A stretch of 64,000 nt of DNA from Jannaschia sp. S6380 (GTDB taxonomy: Bacteria > Pseudomonadota > Alphaproteobacteria > Rhodobacterales > Rhodobacteraceae). The stretch is taken from contig NZ_JALKAS010000001.1 of assembly GCF_023015695.1 (NCBI RefSeq), positions 2,480,001 to 2,544,000 of the forward strand. Direction: 5' to 3'. Position numbers and translations under genes: made by a program. The notes under the pieces were generated by a model. It ran no database searches. It was not told where the DNA came from and worked only from the letters and a program-made list of their open reading frames with translations. Shown piece after piece: positions 8,406-18,606 of this stretch; positions within the stretch are counted from its first letter, which is position 1, and each line of letters starts with the position of its first letter.

Positions 8406-11400
8406 GGCTGTCGCGACTGGACCTGACGCGATACGGGCATTTCACCGGGACCAGCTTCGATTTCGGCCCGGCCCGCGATGTGGATGTCACCGTCGTCTAC
8501 GGCGACAACGAGGCCGGCAAGAGCACCGCCTTCGCGGCCTGGCTGGACCTGCTCTTCGGGATTCCGCCGCGAAACCCGCCCTTCGCCTTCCTCCATCCCC
8601 GCGCCCAGCTGGAGATCGGCGCCCGGCTGGAGACCGGCACGGGCACGATGGAGTTGCGCCGCACCGGGCGCGGCCTGTCCGACGGCGATGGCCACGCGCT
8701 GGAGGAGACGCGCATCGCGGCGCTTCTGCATAATCTTGACCGCGAAACCTATCGGATGCGGTTCTCGCTCGACGACGAGACGCTGCGCCGGGGCGGGGCC
8801 GAGATCGCCTCGGCCAAGGGCGATCTGGGGCAGGCGCTGCATGTCGGCACGTCGGGCGTGGCGGGCGTGGGCGCGGCGCTGGATGCGCTGTCCGCAGAGG
8901 CCGACGCGTTCCAGCGCAAGGGCGGCTCCACCCAGGTCCTGGCGAGGGGGAAGGCCGAATTGCGCGAACTGACCGCGACCTTGAAGCAGAGCGAACTGTC
9001 GCCCCATCGCTGGGACCGGCTGGAGGCCGCCGTAGGCGAGGCCCGCGACGCCTCCGATGCCGCTGGCCAGGCGGTGCACGCCGCGCGAAACCAGGTGACC
9101 CTCTGCGAGAGAGCCCGGGAGTTGCGCGACCTTGTCCGGCAGGAGGAGGAGATCGCGGCGCGCCTGTCGGACCTGCCGGACGGCCCGAACCTGGCGCCGG
9201 GCGCCGAGACCCGGGCGCGCACCGCGCTGGAGGCGCTGGCGGCCGCCGACGAGGACCGGGGCGTGCACCGGACCACCCGCGATGCCGCCGCCACGGAACT
9301 GGCCGCGATGCCGGAGACGCTCGGGGCCCGCGCCCTGATCGCGGACGTGGCGCGGATCGAGGCGCTCACCCTGCCCGACGGCAGCCTGCTGGTCCAACGC
9401 GTGGCGACGGCCCGTGCGGACCTGCCGAACCGGACCCGCGACCTCGCAACGCTTGCCGCGGCGCGCGATGCCGCGCTGGCCGGCGCCGGGCTCGACGACC
9501 TGGCCGGGGTGGACGGGGACTTTCCCGACCGCCTGGACGCCGCGCTGTCGCGGGCCGAAGCCGCATGGCGCGAGCACGACGCGACCCGCCGGAGGTTGGA
9601 GCGCGAACGTGCCGAACTGCCCCGCACGCGCGCCGACACGTCGGGGCGCGCCGCACTCGCCGCCGCGCTGGAGGCACTGCCGGACGCAGCCCATCTGGAA
9701 GAGTTGCGCATCGCGGCGGATGCCGCGCGGCAGGCGGCCAGCGACGCATCCTCGATCCTGCCCCGTGACTGGCAGGGGCTGCTGCCGGACTTGCCCGAGG
9801 CGAAGACGATCGACGCCGCCATCGCCATGCTGGCCGAACGCGAGGCCGATCTGGCCGCCGCCCGCCGGCGCGCCGAGGATTGCGCGGCCACGCTCGGCGA
9901 TGTGCAAGCCCGCGCCCCGGCGGGCGGGGCGGCGCCGGTCTCGGACGCCGATCTCCGCGCGGCACGGGCGGCGCGGGATCTGGCCTGGGATCACCACCGC
10001 GCCGCGCTGGACGCGGAATCGGCGGATGCCTTCGCCGCGGAAATGCGGCGCCATGACGATCACGTGGCCCGGCATGCAGGCGAGGTCGGGGCCCGCGCCG
10101 CCGAGGCCGCGCGGCAGGATCGCCTGCGGGAGGTCGAACGGTCCGCGACGCAGGCCGATGCGGCGCTGTCGACCGCGACGGCCGCGCGGGACGCGGCGCG
10201 GAACGTGGCGACGGGACTTGCCGTTCGGGTCGGCCTGTCGCCCGAAGACGCCCCCGCCGCGATCCCCGCGCGCCTGCGCCGCCTGATCGAGGCCGACCGG
10301 GCCGAACGCCAGGCGACAGGCGCCGAGGCGCGGCGCGACCGGTTGGCGGACATGATGGCGGCGCGGCTGGCCGAGTTACGCCGCTGCCTGACCCAGGCCG
10401 GCTGGGCGGAGACCGATCCGCCCGATCCGGTCGCGGCGGCACGGGCGCATCTGGAGGTTCTGGCTGCGGCGGAACGGACCACGGCGCTGCGGCGGGCGGC
10501 GGAGGCCCGGATCGCCGAGATCGAGGGCCAGCTTGCCGAGGCGGAGACAGACGCGCGAATGGCCGATCACGCGCTGGAGGAAATCTTGGCCGGGACCGGA
10601 CTGGCGGGCCGGCCCCGGCCCGACCTGCGGGCGACGGTCGCGGCCACGCGGCAGGCCATCGAACGCGGCGCCCGGCACGACGAACTGGCGCTGCGCATCG
10701 ACGGGATGAAGGCGGCGCTCGAGCGGCTGGAGCAGGAAGTGGGCGGGCTCCGCGAAACCCAGTCGGGTGGCGACGCGGTCGAGATCCTTCACCGCGCCAA
10801 GGCGGCCGCCATGGAAGCGGAACGACGCGCGCGGAACAGGGCGCAGATCGTGGAACGGCACCGCGTGGCGGAGGAGGCGATGGCCCGGGCGGACGTCCGG
10901 GATCGTGCCGCGCAGTCGACGCTCGACGAGGTTCTGAAGGATCAGGGCGGCGAGGGGTCGGTGGCGGAACGCCTGGACCGGATCGCGGCCCGCGACGAAC
11001 TGCGCCGCGAATGCCGGGGGGTCGGCCGCCGCATGGATGACCTGCGCCATGGCCTCGACGTCGCCGCGCTCGAGGCCGAGCGCGCGATCGAGGACCCGGC
11101 CCGGCTGGATACCCTTCGGCAGGATCTGGCCACGCGGGAAGCCGACCACGCTGCCGCGCTGGAGGCGCTGGGCCGGGCAAGGCAGACGCGAGACGCGGCC
11201 GTGACCGCAACCGGCGCGCAGGCGGCGCGGCAGGCCCGGGCGGCCCTGTTGGAGACGCTGCGCGCCGGCGCCCGCGAGGCCGCATCCCTGCGCCTGGGCG
11301 TCGCCGCGGCCCGGCGCGCCCTGATCCGCCACCAGGAGAAAAGCCGCGGTCGGATGCTGGACGCGACGCAGGAGGCCTTCGCCCAGCTCACGCGAGGAGC

Positions 11401-11767
11401 CTGGATGCGGCTGGAGACGGGGATGGGTGAAAAGGGCGAGGCTCTCTTCGCGGAGGGTGCCGACGGGCGCAAGCGGATCGACGCCATGTCGACCGGCACG
11501 CAGGGCCAGCTCTACCTCGCGCTGCGGATCGCGGGGCATGCGGCTTTCGCTGACGCGTTCGGACCGCTTCCCTTCGTGCTGGACGACGTGGCCGAGACCT
11601 TCGACGACGCGCGCGCGGCCGCGGCGTTGGACATGCTGGGCCGGATCGGGACGCGGGGGCAGGCGATCCTGCTGACGCATCACAGGCACCTCGTCGCGAT
11701 GGCGCGCGAGGCGATCCCGGACGTCCGGGTAATGGACTTGCCGGCGCGGGCACGGGCCGCGAGCTAA
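8402..11767 (+). CDS. SMC-like ATPase (YhaN/SbcC-type)
   Basis: A 1121-residue ATPase built like Rad50/SbcC: an N-terminal nucleotide-binding half with a YhaN-type start (MRLSRLDLTRYGHF) and Walker A GDNEAGKST (about 37-45), roughly 800 residues of alanine/arginine/glutamate-rich coiled coil, and a C-terminal half with the ABC signature-like STGTQGQLYLALR (about 1033-1045), Walker B FVLDDVAETFDD and the switch histidines LLTHHRH. I see no CxxC zinc hook in the middle, which distinguishes it from Rad50 and fits YhaN. Coupled by a 4-base overlap to the upstream phosphoesterase; the complex would tether and process DNA ends. The pair sits between fxsA and secB, genes usually adjacent, which suggests later insertion. 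Confidence 0.85.
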   Translation: MRLSRLDLTRYGHFTGTSFDFGPARDVDVTVVYGDNEAGKSTAFAAWLDLLFGIPPRNPPFAFLHPRAQLEIGARLETGTGTMELRRTGRGLSDGDGHALEETRIAALLHNLDRETYRMRFSLDDETLRRGGAEIASAKGDLGQALHVGTSGVAGVGAALDALSAEADAFQRKGGSTQVLARGKAELRELTATLKQSELSPHRWDRLEAAVGEARDASDAAGQAVHAARNQVTLCERARELRDLVRQEEEIAARLSDLPDGPNLAPGAETRARTALEALAAADEDRGVHRTTRDAAATELAAMPETLGARALIADVARIEALTLPDGSLLVQRVATARADLPNRTRDLATLAAARDAALAGAGLDDLAGVDGDFPDRLDAALSRAEAAWREHDATRRRLERERAELPRTRADTSGRAALAAALEALPDAAHLEELRIAADAARQAASDASSILPRDWQGLLPDLPEAKTIDAAIAMLAEREADLAAARRRAEDCAATLGDVQARAPAGGAAPVSDADLRAARAARDLAWDHHRAALDAESADAFAAEMRRHDDHVARHAGEVGARAAEAARQDRLREVERSATQADAALSTATAARDAARNVATGLAVRVGLSPEDAPAAIPARLRRLIEADRAERQATGAEARRDRLADMMAARLAELRRCLTQAGWAETDPPDPVAAARAHLEVLAAAERTTALRRAAEARIAEIEGQLAEAETDARMADHALEEILAGTGLAGRPRPDLRATVAATRQAIERGARHDELALRIDGMKAALERLEQEVGGLRETQSGGDAVEILHRAKAAAMEAERRARNRAQIVERHRVAEEAMARADVRDRAAQSTLDEVLKDQGGEGSVAERLDRIAARDELRRECRGVGRRMDDLRHGLDVAALEAERAIEDPARLDTLRQDLATREADHAAALEALGRARQTRDAAVTATGAQAARQARAALLETLRAGAREAASLRLGVAAARRALIRHQEKSRGRMLDATQEAFAQLTRGAWMRLETGMGEKGEALFAEGADGRKRIDAMSTGTQGQLYLALRIAGHAAFADAFGPLPFVLDDVAETFDDARAAAALDMLGRIGTRGQAILLTHHRHLVAMAREAIPDVRVMDLPARARAAS

Positions 11768-11844
11768 ACCCGGGTTCGGTTGTGACGGCGACGACCCTCT
11801 GGTATCGGGGCGCGACCCTTTCCGAACCCGAGGATTTTCGCCAC

Positions 11845-12372
11845 ATGGCCGACGAAGAGAACACCCAGACCACCCCCGAAGCCGAGGGGACGAAGCCCCA
11901 GCAGACGGCCCAGCAAACGCCCCAGATGCAGGTCCTGGGGCAGTTCATCCGCGATCTGTCCTTCGAGAATGTCGCCGTCCAGAAGGGCCGCGCGCTGGAG
12001 GGGCAGCCCGACATCAACGTCCAGGTCGGGCTGGAAGCCAAGAAGCGCAAGACCGAAGGCCAGTACGAGGTCGCGGTGAAACTGAACGTCACCGGCAAGG
12101 TGAAGGGGGCCGACGACCCGATCTTCGCGATCGAGCTGGATTATGCCGGCGTCTTCGCGATCTCCAACGTGCCCGAGAACCAGCTGCATCCGTATCTGAT
12201 GATCGAGTGCCCGCGCATGCTGTTCCCGTTCCTGCGCCGGATCGTGTCTGACATCTCGCGCGATGGCGGCTTCCCGCCGCTGAACCTCGAGAACATCGAT
12301 TTCGTGGCACTCTACCGAAACGAGATCACCCGGCGGGCACAGGCCGAGGCCGAAAACGCGCCGAAATCCTGA
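11845..12372 (+). CDS. secB: Protein-export chaperone SecB
   Basis: Cytosolic homotetrameric chaperone that keeps precursor proteins unfolded and hands them to SecA. The 175-residue product has an acidic, glutamine-rich N-terminal extension (2-33), then the SecB core with QVLGQFIRDLSFENV, IFAIELDYAGVF, HPYLMIECPRMLFPFLRRI and GGFPPLNLENIDFVALY. The ATG at 11845 (MADEEN) is preferred over an in-frame start at 11782 because the extra 21 residues are not family-like and GAGGA lies about ten bases upstream. Converges on dnaQ, leaving only 13 bases between the two stops. Confidence 0.97.
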   Translation: MADEENTQTTPEAEGTKPQQTAQQTPQMQVLGQFIRDLSFENVAVQKGRALEGQPDINVQVGLEAKKRKTEGQYEVAVKLNVTGKVKGADDPIFAIELDYAGVFAISNVPENQLHPYLMIECPRMLFPFLRRIVSDISRDGGFPPLNLENIDFVALYRNEITRRAQAEAENAPKS

Positions 12373-12385
12373 TCCGATACCGTCG

Positions 12386-13072
12386 TCAGCGGGTCCGGCG
12401 CCAGAGCGCGTCCGGGCCCAGCCCGTCGACGAAGGCCGCATGCGACGCGGCCTCGGCCTCGGTCAGGCGGGGGGACAGCGGACGCGGGCGGGGCGTCGGC
12501 TTCCAAGGGCCGTCCTCGGTCCGGCGGCCCGATCCCTGCGACACCAGCGACATGGTGGGCTGCCGCCCGCCGATCAGTTCCAGATAGACATCGGCCAGAA
12601 TCTCGCTGTCGAGCAGCGCACCGTGCTTGGTGCGCGCGGCGTTGTCGACGCCGAACCGGCGGCACAGCGCATCGAGCGAGGCCGGCGCGCCGGGAAACCT
12701 GGACCGGGCAATCGCCAGCGTGTCGATCGCCCGGTCCATCGGCAGGCGGGGCAGGCCCATCCAATCCAGTTCCGCGTTCAGGAACTTCATGTCGAATGCG
12801 GCATTGTGGATCACCAGGCGGTCGTCGCCGATGAAATCCAGGAACGCCTGGCCGATCTGACGGAAAACGGGGAAATCCTTCAGGAAGTCGTCGCCCAGGC
12901 CGTGAACCTGGAACGCCCCGTCGGGCATCGCGCGTTCGGGATTGATGTACTGGTGATAGACATTGCCGGTGGCGACATGGTTGACCAGTTCCACCGCGCC
13001 GATCTCGACGATGCGGTCGCCGGTATCGGGCTCGAACCCGGTGGTTTCGGTGTCGAGGACGATTTCCCTCAT
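12386..13072 (-). CDS. dnaQ: DNA polymerase III epsilon subunit (3'-5' proofreading exonuclease)
   Basis: Proofreading exonuclease of the replicative polymerase. The 228-residue product shows the DEDDh exonuclease motifs: Exo[12 protein letters not shown] (5-15), Exo[18 protein letters not shown] (about 87-102), Exo[21 protein letters not shown] (about 148-165) with its catalytic histidine and aspartate, plus the VHGL motif. The C-terminal ~50 residues are the flexible tail that contacts the polymerase alpha subunit. Start ATG 13072 overlaps the coaE stop by four bases. Last gene of maf-aroE-coaE-dnaQ, a canonical origin-adjacent alphaproteobacterial operon. Confidence 0.97.
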   Translation of the reverse strand: MREIVLDTETTGFEPDTGDRIVEIGAVELVNHVATGNVYHQYINPERAMPDGAFQVHGLGDDFLKDFPVFRQIGQAFLDFIGDDRLVIHNAAFDMKFLNAELDWMGLPRLPMDRAIDTLAIARSRFPGAPASLDALCRRFGVDNAARTKHGALLDSEILADVYLELIGGRQPTMSLVSQGSGRRTEDGPWKPTPRPRPLSPRLTEAEAASHAAFVDGLGPDALWRRTR

Positions 13073-13638
13073 GTCAGCTCCGCTACGATCCGCGCAACGG
13101 CCGCGCGGGCCGTCTCCATGTCGGTGGTCGGGATGACATAATCGGCCCGGGCGCGCTTGTCAGCATCCGGCATCTGCCGCGAAAGGATCAGGTCCAGCTC
13201 CGCCCCGCTCATGGTACCCCGGTCGAGGATGCGGCGGCGTTGCGTCCCGGCATCGACCGAGACGACGGCGACACGGTCGCATTCGGCGTCGAGGCCGGTC
13301 TCGAACAATAGCGGCACATCCCAAACCACGAGGCCCCCGTGCCCTTCCATCCAGACGGCGCGGTCGGCGGCGACCAGCGGATGCACGATGGCGTCGAGCG
13401 CGTCGAGGGCCGCCTCCGGCTCGGCCGCGAGTGCGGTGCGCAGGGCCGCGCGGTCGATGCCGCCGGCGCCCCCAACGCCCGGAAAGCGCGCGACGACAGG
13501 CACGACTGCGGCGCCCCCGGGGCCATAGAGGGCATGAACCGCGGCGTCCGCATCCCAGACCGGCACGCCCAGATCGCGGAACATCGCCGCGGCGGTGGAT
13601 TTTCCCATCCCGATGGAGCCGGTCAGCCCCAGGATCAT
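13069..13638 (-). CDS. coaE: Dephospho-CoA kinase
   Basis: Catalyses the last step of coenzyme A synthesis, phosphorylating the 3'-hydroxyl of dephospho-CoA with ATP. The 189-residue P-loop kinase has Walker [13 protein letters not shown] (4-15), the substrate-binding [10 protein letters not shown] (30-39), [13 protein letters not shown] and the lid-like [16 protein letters not shown]. Overlaps aroE (upstream) and dnaQ (downstream) by four bases each, so translation is coupled through the operon. Confidence 0.97.
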   Translation of the reverse strand: MILGLTGSIGMGKSTAAAMFRDLGVPVWDADAAVHALYGPGGAAVVPVVARFPGVGGAGGIDRAALRTALAAEPEAALDALDAIVHPLVAADRAVWMEGHGGLVVWDVPLLFETGLDAECDRVAVVSVDAGTQRRRILDRGTMSGAELDLILSRQMPDADKRARADYVIPTTDMETARAAVARIVAELT

Positions 13639-14450
13639 GACAGGACCGCGCGGCGCAGGTCGTCATCCACCTCGGGCGTGACGCCGAACCAGGCGGCGAA
13701 ACCCGGCACGGCCTGATGCAGCAGCATGCCCAATCCGTCGACGGTCGGGTTCCCCCGCAACTCGGCACGCGTCAGGAGCGCGGTACGAAGCGGGGTATAG
13801 ACGATATCGGTGACCAGAGCGTCGTGCGGCAGCGCGTCGAGCGACAGGGCCATTCGCGGCTGACCGGCCATGCCGAGACTGGTGGTATTCACCAAAAGGC
13901 CACGTCCCCCCAACCGTGCTTCCGCCCGATCCCACGGCACCACACCGACACGGTCGTCGAAGCCCGCAGCGAGCGTCTGCGCGCGCGCTTCCGTACGGTT
14001 GGCGAGCGTGATTTCGGGCACGCCCAGATCGAGCAGGGCCGCGACGATCCCGCGCGCCGCACCACCTGCCCCAAGAACCAGGGCGGGCCTGTCCGCAGCC
14101 CACCCCGGCGCGCCCTGTCGCAAATTGGCAACGAAGCCCGCCCCGTCGGTGTTGTCGGCATGAATCGCACCATCCGAAAAGCTGAGCGTGTTCGCGGCGC
14201 CGACGGCGCGGGCACGGTCGGTGGCGGTTTCGGCCAGATGGAACACGGCCTCCTTATGGGGAATGGTGACATTGACGCCCGCAAAACCCAGCCGGGGCAA
14301 AAGGTCGAGCGTCCGCGCCAGGTCGTCCGCGCGGACATGCAGCGGCACGTAATGCCCGTCGATCCCGTATCGCCGCAACCAGTGGCCATGCAGTCGGGGC
14401 GAGCGGCTGTGCCCGATCGGATCGCCGATGACGCCGGCCAGACGGGTCAC
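13635..14450 (-). CDS. aroE: Shikimate dehydrogenase
   Basis: NADPH-dependent reduction of 3-dehydroshikimate to shikimate in aromatic amino acid synthesis. The 271 residues have the shikimate-binding start [14 protein letters not shown], the catalytic lysine in NVTIPHKE and the aspartate in NTDGAGF, and the nucleotide-binding [15 protein letters not shown] and ANRTEAR motifs. Start is GTG 14450, opening [12 protein letters not shown]; it overlaps the maf stop by four bases (GTGA). In-frame sequence upstream belongs to the maf coding region and is not family-like. Confidence 0.96.
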   Translation of the reverse strand: MTRLAGVIGDPIGHSRSPRLHGHWLRRYGIDGHYVPLHVRADDLARTLDLLPRLGFAGVNVTIPHKEAVFHLAETATDRARAVGAANTLSFSDGAIHADNTDGAGFVANLRQGAPGWAADRPALVLGAGGAARGIVAALLDLGVPEITLANRTEARAQTLAAGFDDRVGVVPWDRAEARLGGRGLLVNTTSLGMAGQPRMALSLDALPHDALVTDIVYTPLRTALLTRAELRGNPTVDGLGMLLHQAVPGFAAWFGVTPEVDDDLRRAVLS

Positions 14451-15028
14451 GCCGGGATCTCCCCGCGCGCGATCAACCAGTCGACCAGCGGCAGGAGCGG
14501 CAGGCCCAGGACCGCGAAATAGTCGCCGTCGACCCGGGTGAAAAGGCGCGCGCCCTCGCCCTCCAGCGTATAGCTGCCGGCGGAATGTCGGATCACCGGC
14601 CAGTTGCGATCGACGTAATCGGCCAGATAGGCCGGCGAGGCGCGCCGCATGGTCATGGTCACGGTGGCGACGTGACGCCAGACCGCGCGCCCCTCCTGTG
14701 CGGCCACGATGGCCGAATGAAGCTTGTGCGTGCCGCTCGAGAGCGCACCGAGCTGGGCCACGGCATCCGCCGGCGTCTCGGGTTTGGAGAGGAGCATGCC
14801 GCGATGATCGACGGTCTGATCGCATCCCAGGATGATCCCGTCCGCACGCAGACGCAGCGCCTTCAGCTCGGCCAGGGCATCGGCCACGTCGCGGGGTGCG
14901 TGACCTTCGGCCACGAGCGCGGCGCGGGCGACCTCCTCGTCGATGCGGGCCGGTCGGACCTCGAAGGGAATGGCGGCGTTCTGCAGCAGATCGCGGCGGG
15001 TCTGGGAGGCCGAGGCGAGAATCAGCAT
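14447..15028 (-). CDS. maf: Maf family nucleotide pyrophosphatase
   Basis: Maf/YhdE/YceF-type pyrophosphatase, which hydrolyses (often modified) nucleoside triphosphates to monophosphates as housecleaning. The 193-residue product begins LILASASQTRRDLL (2-15, the Maf signature), carries GCDQTVDHRGMLLSKP with the catalytic aspartate and KP, and ends in a typical FxVLGLPLLPL segment. First gene of the operon; the candidate origin lies immediately upstream, so its promoter must be inside 15029-15424. In many relatives a pyruvate-phosphate-dikinase regulatory protein gene precedes maf; none is present here. Confidence 0.95.
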   Translation of the reverse strand: MLILASASQTRRDLLQNAAIPFEVRPARIDEEVARAALVAEGHAPRDVADALAELKALRLRADGIILGCDQTVDHRGMLLSKPETPADAVAQLGALSSGTHKLHSAIVAAQEGRAVWRHVATVTMTMRRASPAYLADYVDRNWPVIRHSAGSYTLEGEGARLFTRVDGDYFAVLGLPLLPLVDWLIARGEIPA

Positions 15029-15424
15029 CTGGACGATCCTGTGGGCAACGCGCGGGAAAAACCTGTCAAGAAGGCTGTGACAGGATTGGACGCGTTCCGC
15101 GCGGAGGACAAGTCGACGGTTTCCCCGAAACGGACGGGAACTTTTTCGGCCGGGCGGCGTTTGCCCCCAAGCTGTGGAGCGGTCTTACCTGTCCCTCGTG
15201 CCTTCAACCGCACTCCCCAAGACGTTCCACAGCCGATCCCCCTTGCTGCCATCGCCGCCACGCGCGTGATCCACCGGATGGACAGGACACCACCCTGTCG
15301 GACCGTCGAATGTGAGCGATTCCGTGGAGCGGATTTGATCCCCGTTTTCCACTGCCCCTACAAACAACCACATCCTTCTTCTTTCCTTTTTGATTGATAG
15401 AAGGAAGCCTGAGGGGGCACCGCG
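15029..15424. other. Candidate chromosomal replication origin (oriC)
   Basis: The only gene-free stretch over 300 bases in the window. Gene order is the main argument: maf-aroE-coaE-dnaQ transcribed away on one side and hemJ-rho-mnmE-mnmG-rsmG-parAB away on the other, the arrangement that flanks oriC in Caulobacter and relatives. The region holds degenerate DnaA-box-like 9-mers: TGATCCACC (15267-15275), TTTTCCACT (15345-15353) and TTGCCCACA on the minus strand (15040-15048), each two mismatches from TTATCCACA, plus CGTTCCACA (15223-15231). A 44-base AT-rich tract (15361-15404) is a possible unwinding element, and one GANTC methylation site is at 15318-15322. The hexamer CCTGTC occurs five times (both orientations). 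No perfect DnaA box is seen, so the call rests on context. Promoters for maf and hemJ must also lie here. Confidence 0.55.
15062..15084. repeat. Inverted repeat CCTGTCA-N9-TGACAGG upstream of maf
   Basis: A perfect 7-bp inverted repeat (arms 15062-15068 and 15078-15084, spacer 9) located 34-56 bases upstream of the maf start inside the oriC candidate. The half-site CCTGTC recurs at 15188-15193, 15281-15286 (as GACAGG) and 15294-15299. A perfect -35-like TTGACA (minus strand, 15069-15064) overlaps the left arm, so the repeat could be an operator over the maf promoter or an origin-binding-protein site; no good -10 hexamer follows at the right distance. The function is not known. Confidence 0.5.
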
Positions 15425-15862
15425 ATGGGCGATCTGTATCTTTGGTTGAAGGCGGGGCATGTGATCTCCGTCATCGCGTGGATGGCGGGGATCTTCTATC
15501 TGCCACGCCTCTTCGTGTACCACGCCGAGACCGGCCCGTCCGTGCCCGATATGATCCCGGTTCTGCAGGTGATGGAGAGACGCCTGATCCGGGCGATCAT
15601 GACGCCGGCGATGATCGCGACATGGGTATTTGGGCTGGCGCTGATCGCCTTGGGCCTTGTCGATTGGGGCGCGGTCTGGCCTTGGATCAAGGCGGTCTGC
15701 GTCCTGGCGATGACGGCGTTCCATTTCTGGTGCGCGGGCGAGCGGAAACGCCTGGCGGACGGGAGCGCGCGGATGACCGGCCGTGGCTACCGGATGATGA
15801 ACGAGGTTCCGACACTGCTTCTGATCGTGATCGTGGTGTCGGTGGTCGTTCGGCCGTTCTGA
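15425..15862 (+). CDS. hemJ: Protoporphyrinogen oxidase HemJ
   Basis: Membrane-bound protoporphyrinogen IX oxidase of haem synthesis, unrelated to HemG and HemY. The 145-residue product has four hydrophobic segments (about 8-28, 57-80, 85-103 and 126-143) and the family start LWLKAGHVISVIAWMAGIFYLPRLFVYH with the conserved histidines (12 and 34) proposed to bind haem. The ATG at 15425 follows a GAGGGGG Shine-Dalgarno. It is the first gene right of the oriC candidate; rho follows after 127 bases. Confidence 0.93.
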   Translation: MGDLYLWLKAGHVISVIAWMAGIFYLPRLFVYHAETGPSVPDMIPVLQVMERRLIRAIMTPAMIATWVFGLALIALGLVDWGAVWPWIKAVCVLAMTAFHFWCAGERKRLADGSARMTGRGYRMMNEVPTLLLIVIVVSVVVRPF

Positions 15863-15892
15863 TTGACTTCGACCGGGAGGAGACTTACGTCA

Positions 15893-15921
15893 TTCGGGAC
15901 GGTGGGCCGTCCTGGCCCGAA
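15893..15921 (+). other. Hairpin in the hemJ-rho intergenic region
   Basis: Two alternative GC stems can form: GGACGG-TGGG-CCGTCC (15897-15912), or an outer pairing TTCGGG/CCCGAA (15893-15898 with 15916-15921). No U-tract follows, so it is not an obvious intrinsic terminator. Being in the 5' leader of rho, it could be part of Rho autoregulation, which is known in other bacteria, but nothing in the sequence proves this. Confidence 0.3.
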
Positions 15922-15989
15922 ACCGCTTCCCATTCCGAAGATATCCGGCACGACCCCTGGCGGCGTGCCCCTTGCCGAGTGTTCCCGAC

Positions 15990-17306
<1,317 letters not shown>

Positions 17307-17321
17307 CGGGCCGGGCCCGGG

Positions 17322-18605
17322 ATGGACGGCACGATCTACGCGGTCGCCACTGCGCCGGGAAAGGCGGGTGTCGCGATCATCCGCATATCGGGACCTTCGG
17401 CGCGCGCGGTGCTCTCGGCCCTCGGGGCGGCTGCCCCAGCGCCGCGGACGACGCGCTTGGCAACGCTGCGGAGCCAGGCGGGTGAGGTACTGGACCATGC
17501 ATTGGTCCTGTTCTTTGAAGCGGGCGCGAGCTTTACCGGCGAGGACGTGGTCGAGCTGCATCTGCATGGCAGTCCTGCCGGCGTGCGTCGCGTCATGTCC
17601 GAAATCGGTGGTACGGGAGTCGCACGATTGGCGGAACCCGGGGAATTTACGCGTCGGGCGCTGCTGAACGATCGGCTGGATCTGACGCAGGTGCAGGCGC
17701 TGGCTGATGTGATCGATGCCGATACCGAGGAGCAACATCGGCATGCGATGCGGATCCTGGAGGGCGACCTGGCGCGCAAGGTGGAAGCCTGGCGCAAAGA
17801 CCTGATCCGCGCGATCGCCCTGATCGAGGCCACAATCGACTTTGCCGATGAAGACGTGCCGACCGATGTCACGCCTGAGGTGCAGTCGCTTATTCGATCC
17901 GTTTCGGCATCCGTCGCGACCGAACTCCGCGGCGTTGCGGCTGCTGATCGGATCCGGGCCGGGTTCGATGTGGCGATCGTGGGGGCGCCCAATGTCGGCA
18001 AATCCTCCTTGCTGAACAGCCTTACGCGCAGCGACTCCGCCATCGTCTCGGACATTGCAGGAACGACGCGGGACGTGATCGAGATTCGACTGGATATCGG
18101 AGGCGTGCAGGTCAACCTGATAGATACCGCAGGTCTGCGGGACACGACAGATGCCGTGGAACGCCTGGGGGTTCAACGTGCCGTCGACCGAGCTCGAAAT
18201 GCAGATTTGCGGTTATTTCTGTTTGATGACAAAGGATTGCCGGATCTAGGAGTTGCCCCCCTGTCCGATGACATCGTGATACGGACGAAGGTCGATCTGG
18301 ACGGAGTTGAGGGCATCTCGACCTTGGACGGGACCGGTATCGAGGCGCTGCTGTCGCGGATCGGGGAACGCGCGATGGGTTCGGCACGGTCTGCCGGGCT
18401 GGTTTCGCGAGACAGGGATCGGGAAACACTGGCATTCGCGGTGGGCGAATTAGAGCGTCTGGCGAAGCAGGTCGGCGACTTGGAGCCTGAGGTCTTGTCC
18501 GCCGATCTGCGGATCGTCGTACGACGATTGCATCGGATCATCGGCGGGGTTGAAGTCGAAGAGATTCTGGACGAGATATTCGCCTCTTTCTGCCTCGGAA
18601 AATAG
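17322..18605 (+). CDS. mnmE: tRNA uridine-5-carboxymethylaminomethyl(34) GTPase MnmE
   Basis: GTPase that with MnmG modifies the wobble uridine (cmnm5U34) of certain tRNAs. The 427 residues show the formyl-THF-binding N-domain ([24 protein letters not shown], split), [14 protein letters not shown], helical domain, the G domain with G1 GAPNVGKSS (about 218-226), G2 AGTTRDV, G3 DTAGLRDT, and the C-terminal FCLGK, the CxGK motif with its essential cysteine. Somewhat short (usual length about 450). The stop is one base before the mnmG start, so the two partner proteins are made side by side. Codon third positions become noticeably less GC-biased from here to rsmG. Confidence 0.97.
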   Translation: MDGTIYAVATAPGKAGVAIIRISGPSARAVLSALGAAAPAPRTTRLATLRSQAGEVLDHALVLFFEAGASFTGEDVVELHLHGSPAGVRRVMSEIGGTGVARLAEPGEFTRRALLNDRLDLTQVQALADVIDADTEEQHRHAMRILEGDLARKVEAWRKDLIRAIALIEATIDFADEDVPTDVTPEVQSLIRSVSASVATELRGVAAADRIRAGFDVAIVGAPNVGKSSLLNSLTRSDSAIVSDIAGTTRDVIEIRLDIGGVQVNLIDTAGLRDTTDAVERLGVQRAVDRARNADLRLFLFDDKGLPDLGVAPLSDDIVIRTKVDLDGVEGISTLDGTGIEALLSRIGERAMGSARSAGLVSRDRDRETLAFAVGELERLAKQVGDLEPEVLSADLRIVVRRLHRIIGGVEVEEILDEIFASFCLGK

Positions 18606-18606
18606 G

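Noticed and set aside
15361..15405. IHF site or intrinsic terminator in the AT-rich tract
   Set aside because: The IHF consensus is not met in its TTR part, and the TCCTTCT/AGAAGGA arms are too far apart and AT-rich for a terminator stem.
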